DNA of 64,000 bases from assembly GCA_027062365.1 (NCBI GenBank), contig JAMOTK010000065.1, positions 1 to 64,000 on the forward strand. Direction: 5' to 3'. This stretch comes from Sulfurovum sp. Its GTDB lineage: Bacteria > Campylobacterota > Campylobacteria > Campylobacterales > Sulfurovaceae. Shown here one piece after another: positions 60,876 through 64,000 of the stretch. A program made the translations under genes and the position numbers. Under the pieces are notes generated by a model. It saw only the letters and a list, made by a program, of their open reading frames with translations, was not told where the DNA came from and did not search any database. Each line of letters begins with the position of its first letter. Positions within the stretch are counted from its first letter, which is position 1.

Positions 60876-62990
60876 ATGCAAGTAAATCGTACAACACACA
60901 TAATAATTTTGATAGCGATAGCCTATGCTTTAAGTATAGCAGTGAGATTGATATGGGTCTATCAATTTGCTGGGAATGATAGCTTTATTTGGGATGGACA
61001 GCTAATGATTAATACTAATGATGGGTATTATTTTGCTGAAAGTGCTAGAGATATACTTAATGGGACAACAGTATATAAGCCTGATGCTAATGGTGCATTG
61101 GCTATTATGACCGTTTTCTTTGCTAAGATTCTCCCTTTTAGCTTTGAGACCATTATCCTCTATATGCCTGCTTTTTTAGGTGCATTACTCGTGGTGCCTA
61201 TTGTACTCATAGGATATAGTCTAAATCGTCCTTATCTTGGATTTATTGCAGGGTTGTTTGCTTCTATTGTCTGGAGTTATTATAACCGTACGATGACAGG
61301 ATATTATGATTCTGATATGCTCAATATTGTGACACCTGCTTTTGTCTTGTGGAGTATTATCCATGCATTGACCACACAAAAGAATAGATATCTTATCTTG
61401 ATGATTATGATGATGGTTGCCTCTCAATTTTGGTATAGTAAAAATATTTCTTTAAATACAGCCATGGTATTTATGGCTGTGATATATGTGATGGTAAAGG
61501 ATAGACATAATATCTTTAATCTAAAACTTATCGCTTTTGCATTTATCGGCTTGGCATTTATTCCTCTTGCACTTAAAGCTATTTTAGCACTTATCCTCTT
61601 TGGACTTTTTCATTATAAAGATACACTCACCAATAAATATATCTATCCCATAGCAGGTATAATGTTTGTACTTTATCTCTATAGTGGGGCATTTTATTCT
61701 ATAGTAAGTTCACTCAACCTTTATGTTTTTAATAGATTCTTTCCCACAGAAGTGCTTCAAGGTGTATCAGGATTACAATTTTTTGATGTCATTGGTACAG
61801 TAAGAGAAGCAGGGGCTATTCCTTTTGAAACTTTTGCCAATCGTATTAGTGGACATACCATTACTTTTTTATTTTCTACAATAGGTGTGATTATGCTTAT
61901 AATTAGATATCCTATACTTATTGTATCTTTGCCTATGGTTGCCATGGGCTTTATGGCATACAAGTCTGGACTTAGATTTACGGTGTATGCTGTGCCTATC
62001 TATGCTTTGGGTTTTGGATACATAACTCTGTATCTTAGCGAAAAGCTCAAACTTATTATTTTGGATAAGAAAAAGCTACAAATAGCTCAAATAATCATGC
62101 CGATTTTGATAGTATCTTTGGCACTGTATCCCAATATTATGCATATCATTGGCTATAAAGTACCTACTGTACTCAATAAAACAGAAGTACAAGACCTGGA
62201 TAAGCTCAAAGCCATCTCTTCACCGAAGGACTACACTTTGTCATGGTGGGATTATGGGTATCCTATTCGTTATTACTCAGAGACGCAAACACTGATAGAT
62301 GGAGGAAAGCATCAAAATGATAATTTTATTATTTCTCAAATGATGTTTAGTACTTCTGCTCAACAAGTTGCAAATTTAAGTCGTCTAGCAGTAGAGACAT
62401 ACGTAGATGACAATTGTTCAGTTGTAGCAAATACTTTATTTCAACAAGGAAAAGAAAATCAACTTGACCCTACACTATTTTTAGAAGAGTTAGACGATGC
62501 ACACTATGTCTTACCTGCTAAAACACGTGATGTGTATCTTTACTTACCGTATAGAATGCTCAATATATTTCCTACAGTAGCTAAGTTTGGTAACTTAGAT
62601 TTGACTACAGGGTTAGCGTTACGTAAAATGGTGTTTTACCCGACAGGTATGGCGAGTAATAACAAAGGGGTTATTCAATTTAGCAATGGTATTATCTTTG
62701 ATGGACAAAAAGGTGAACTCACTATTGGTAGGCAAAAAACAAAGGTAAAATATTTTATCTCTACACAAAATACAGTAAAAGGTCAAATAAGCCTAGACGC
62801 AAAAATCTTTCATATAGATGGAGACTATGCCGTAGTGTATATGAAAAGTTATGGACGTTTTGTGGTTATGGACTTAGAGACTTTTCACTCTACTTATGTA
62901 CAAATGTTTATACTTGGGAAATATGATAAGAATCTTTTTGAATTGGTTGTTTCCTCACCCTATAGTAAAATTTATAAATTGAAGATTTAA
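60876..62990 (+). CDS. pglB: STT3/PglB-type oligosaccharyltransferase
   Basis: NTNDGYYFAESARDIL (first extracytoplasmic loop, cf. PglB NDGYAFAEGARD), multi-TM N-terminal half, catalytic WWDYG at 62244-62258. Confidence 0.92.
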   Translation: MQVNRTTHIIILIAIAYALSIAVRLIWVYQFAGNDSFIWDGQLMINTNDGYYFAESARDILNGTTVYKPDANGALAIMTVFFAKILPFSFETIILYMPAFLGALLVVPIVLIGYSLNRPYLGFIAGLFASIVWSYYNRTMTGYYDSDMLNIVTPAFVLWSIIHALTTQKNRYLILMIMMMVASQFWYSKNISLNTAMVFMAVIYVMVKDRHNIFNLKLIAFAFIGLAFIPLALKAILALILFGLFHYKDTLTNKYIYPIAGIMFVLYLYSGAFYSIVSSLNLYVFNRFFPTEVLQGVSGLQFFDVIGTVREAGAIPFETFANRISGHTITFLFSTIGVIMLIIRYPILIVSLPMVAMGFMAYKSGLRFTVYAVPIYALGFGYITLYLSEKLKLIILDKKKLQIAQIIMPILIVSLALYPNIMHIIGYKVPTVLNKTEVQDLDKLKAISSPKDYTLSWWDYGYPIRYYSETQTLIDGGKHQNDNFIISQMMFSTSAQQVANLSRLAVETYVDDNCSVVANTLFQQGKENQLDPTLFLEELDDAHYVLPAKTRDVYLYLPYRMLNIFPTVAKFGNLDLTTGLALRKMVFYPTGMASNNKGVIQFSNGIIFDGQKGELTIGRQKTKVKYFISTQNTVKGQISLDAKIFHIDGDYAVVYMKSYGRFVVMDLETFHSTYVQMFILGKYDKNLFELVVSSPYSKIYKLKI

Positions 62991-63938
62991 ATGTTTTATC
63001 TGATACTCTTTCTCTTATCTATATGTTTAACATATACTATCAAAGTGATAGCAGAGCAAAAATCTATCATGGATATCCCCAATGATAGAAGTGCCCATAC
63101 TAGACCTACCCCTAGAGGGGGAGGGTTAGCAATTATTATCATTTTTTATATAGGTCTTTTTTATCTTAGAGATTCTGTAGAGCCTAGACTCTTTTATGCT
63201 CTTTTATTTGCCCTTCCTGTGGCTATTATCGGTATATTAGATGACTTCTTTACGCTTAGCTCTAAGGTACGACTTCTTGTACAAAGTATCTCTGCTATTT
63301 TAGCTCTTTATTTTTTGGGTGGGGTCAATGAGATTGATTTTGGTATTTTTGTCTTTCAAGGGGCATGGGTCAATATATTGGCATTTATCTCCATCTTGTG
63401 GGTAACAAATCTCTATAATTTTATCGATGGTATCGATGGTTACGCAGGATCACAAGCTTTGATTATAGGTCTTGCTCTCTTTCTTCTCTTTTCTAATCCT
63501 TTAGGATTGGTCATCGTGGCTTCATCTTTAGGGTTTTTGGTCTTCAATTGGAATAGGGCTTCTATCTTTATGGGCGATGTCGGTTCAGCAACCCTAGGCT
63601 TTATCTTTGCTATATTTATCTTTTATGATACAAGTCATGGTAATATCTTTATCTGGCTTATCTTACTCTCTTTATTATGGGTAGATACAACGGTCACACT
63701 TATCCGTAGATGGCGTAATGGTGAAGCGATTACACAAGGACATAACAAACATGCCTATCAGCGTCTCGTCCAAAGTGGATGGTCTCATAGTAAAGTATCT
63801 CTTTATGCCCTTATTTTCAATATGTTTTTTCTCATACTATTGTTGATACAAGAACATCGGTCTATTACTCTTGGTGTTAACTTATGTATACTTACACTTA
63901 TTTATATAGGCATCGAACATAAAAAAAGATTTATCTAG
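62991..63938 (+). CDS. WecA/WbpL-like polyprenyl-phosphate glycosyl-1-phosphate transferase (MraY family)
   Basis: DIPNDRSAHTRPTPRGGGLAI, GILDDFFTLSSKVRLLVQ, NLYNFIDGIDGYAGSQ, FMGDVGSATLGF, GHNKHAYQRL. Confidence 0.92.
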   Translation: MFYLILFLLSICLTYTIKVIAEQKSIMDIPNDRSAHTRPTPRGGGLAIIIIFYIGLFYLRDSVEPRLFYALLFALPVAIIGILDDFFTLSSKVRLLVQSISAILALYFLGGVNEIDFGIFVFQGAWVNILAFISILWVTNLYNFIDGIDGYAGSQALIIGLALFLLFSNPLGLVIVASSLGFLVFNWNRASIFMGDVGSATLGFIFAIFIFYDTSHGNIFIWLILLSLLWVDTTVTLIRRWRNGEAITQGHNKHAYQRLVQSGWSHSKVSLYALIFNMFFLILLLIQEHRSITLGVNLCILTLIYIGIEHKKRFI

Positions 63939-64000
63939 CAAATCTTAGATATACTAATAAAATTATACTAAACTATAATAAAATATTAATATACAGAAAG

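Noticed and set aside
63108-63125. Short G-run (ctagagggggagg) considered as a phase-variable poly-G tract
   Set aside because: Only five consecutive Gs within the conserved PRGGG motif of the initiating transferase; too short for typical phase variation.

Overview
This 64-kb window looks like the chromosome of a Campylobacterota (Sulfurovum/Sulfurimonas-like) bacterium; that assignment is inferred from gene content and codon style only. Its main parts are: (i) a housekeeping segment (BI-1, BioC-like methyltransferase, secG-frr-pyrE, HerA-like ATPase); (ii) a nearly complete, divergently arranged type II secretion (T2SS) cluster with a small exosortase/archaeosortase-like gene embedded in it on the opposite strand; (iii) a metabolic and envelope segment (MFS, mobA, LysR/YeiH, two YcbB-like L,D-transpeptidases, tig-clpP-def, Fur-box-feoB-feoA, coaE-dapF, nrdB, pcm, a large AsmA-like protein); (iv) a ~23-kb surface-glycan locus. 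The glycan locus holds a pseudaminic-acid module with a PseG-PseH fusion and an extra AKR/SpsF-like/GSA-aminotransferase insert, an AT-rich stretch of unusual glycan genes with a PglK-like ABC flippase, and a PglB/STT3 oligosaccharyltransferase between a WbpV-like epimerase and a WecA/WbpL-like initiating transferase. Smaller signals missed by the ORF track are a perfect consensus sigma70 promoter firing off the left edge, a 58-aa lipoprotein ORF, an ISL3-family transposase remnant, a Fur-box palindrome and several perfect hairpins. The best candidates for something under-described are the exosortase inside the T2SS locus and the hybrid PglB/PglK/WecA-type glycosylation locus. No tRNA, rRNA gene or CRISPR array was seen.
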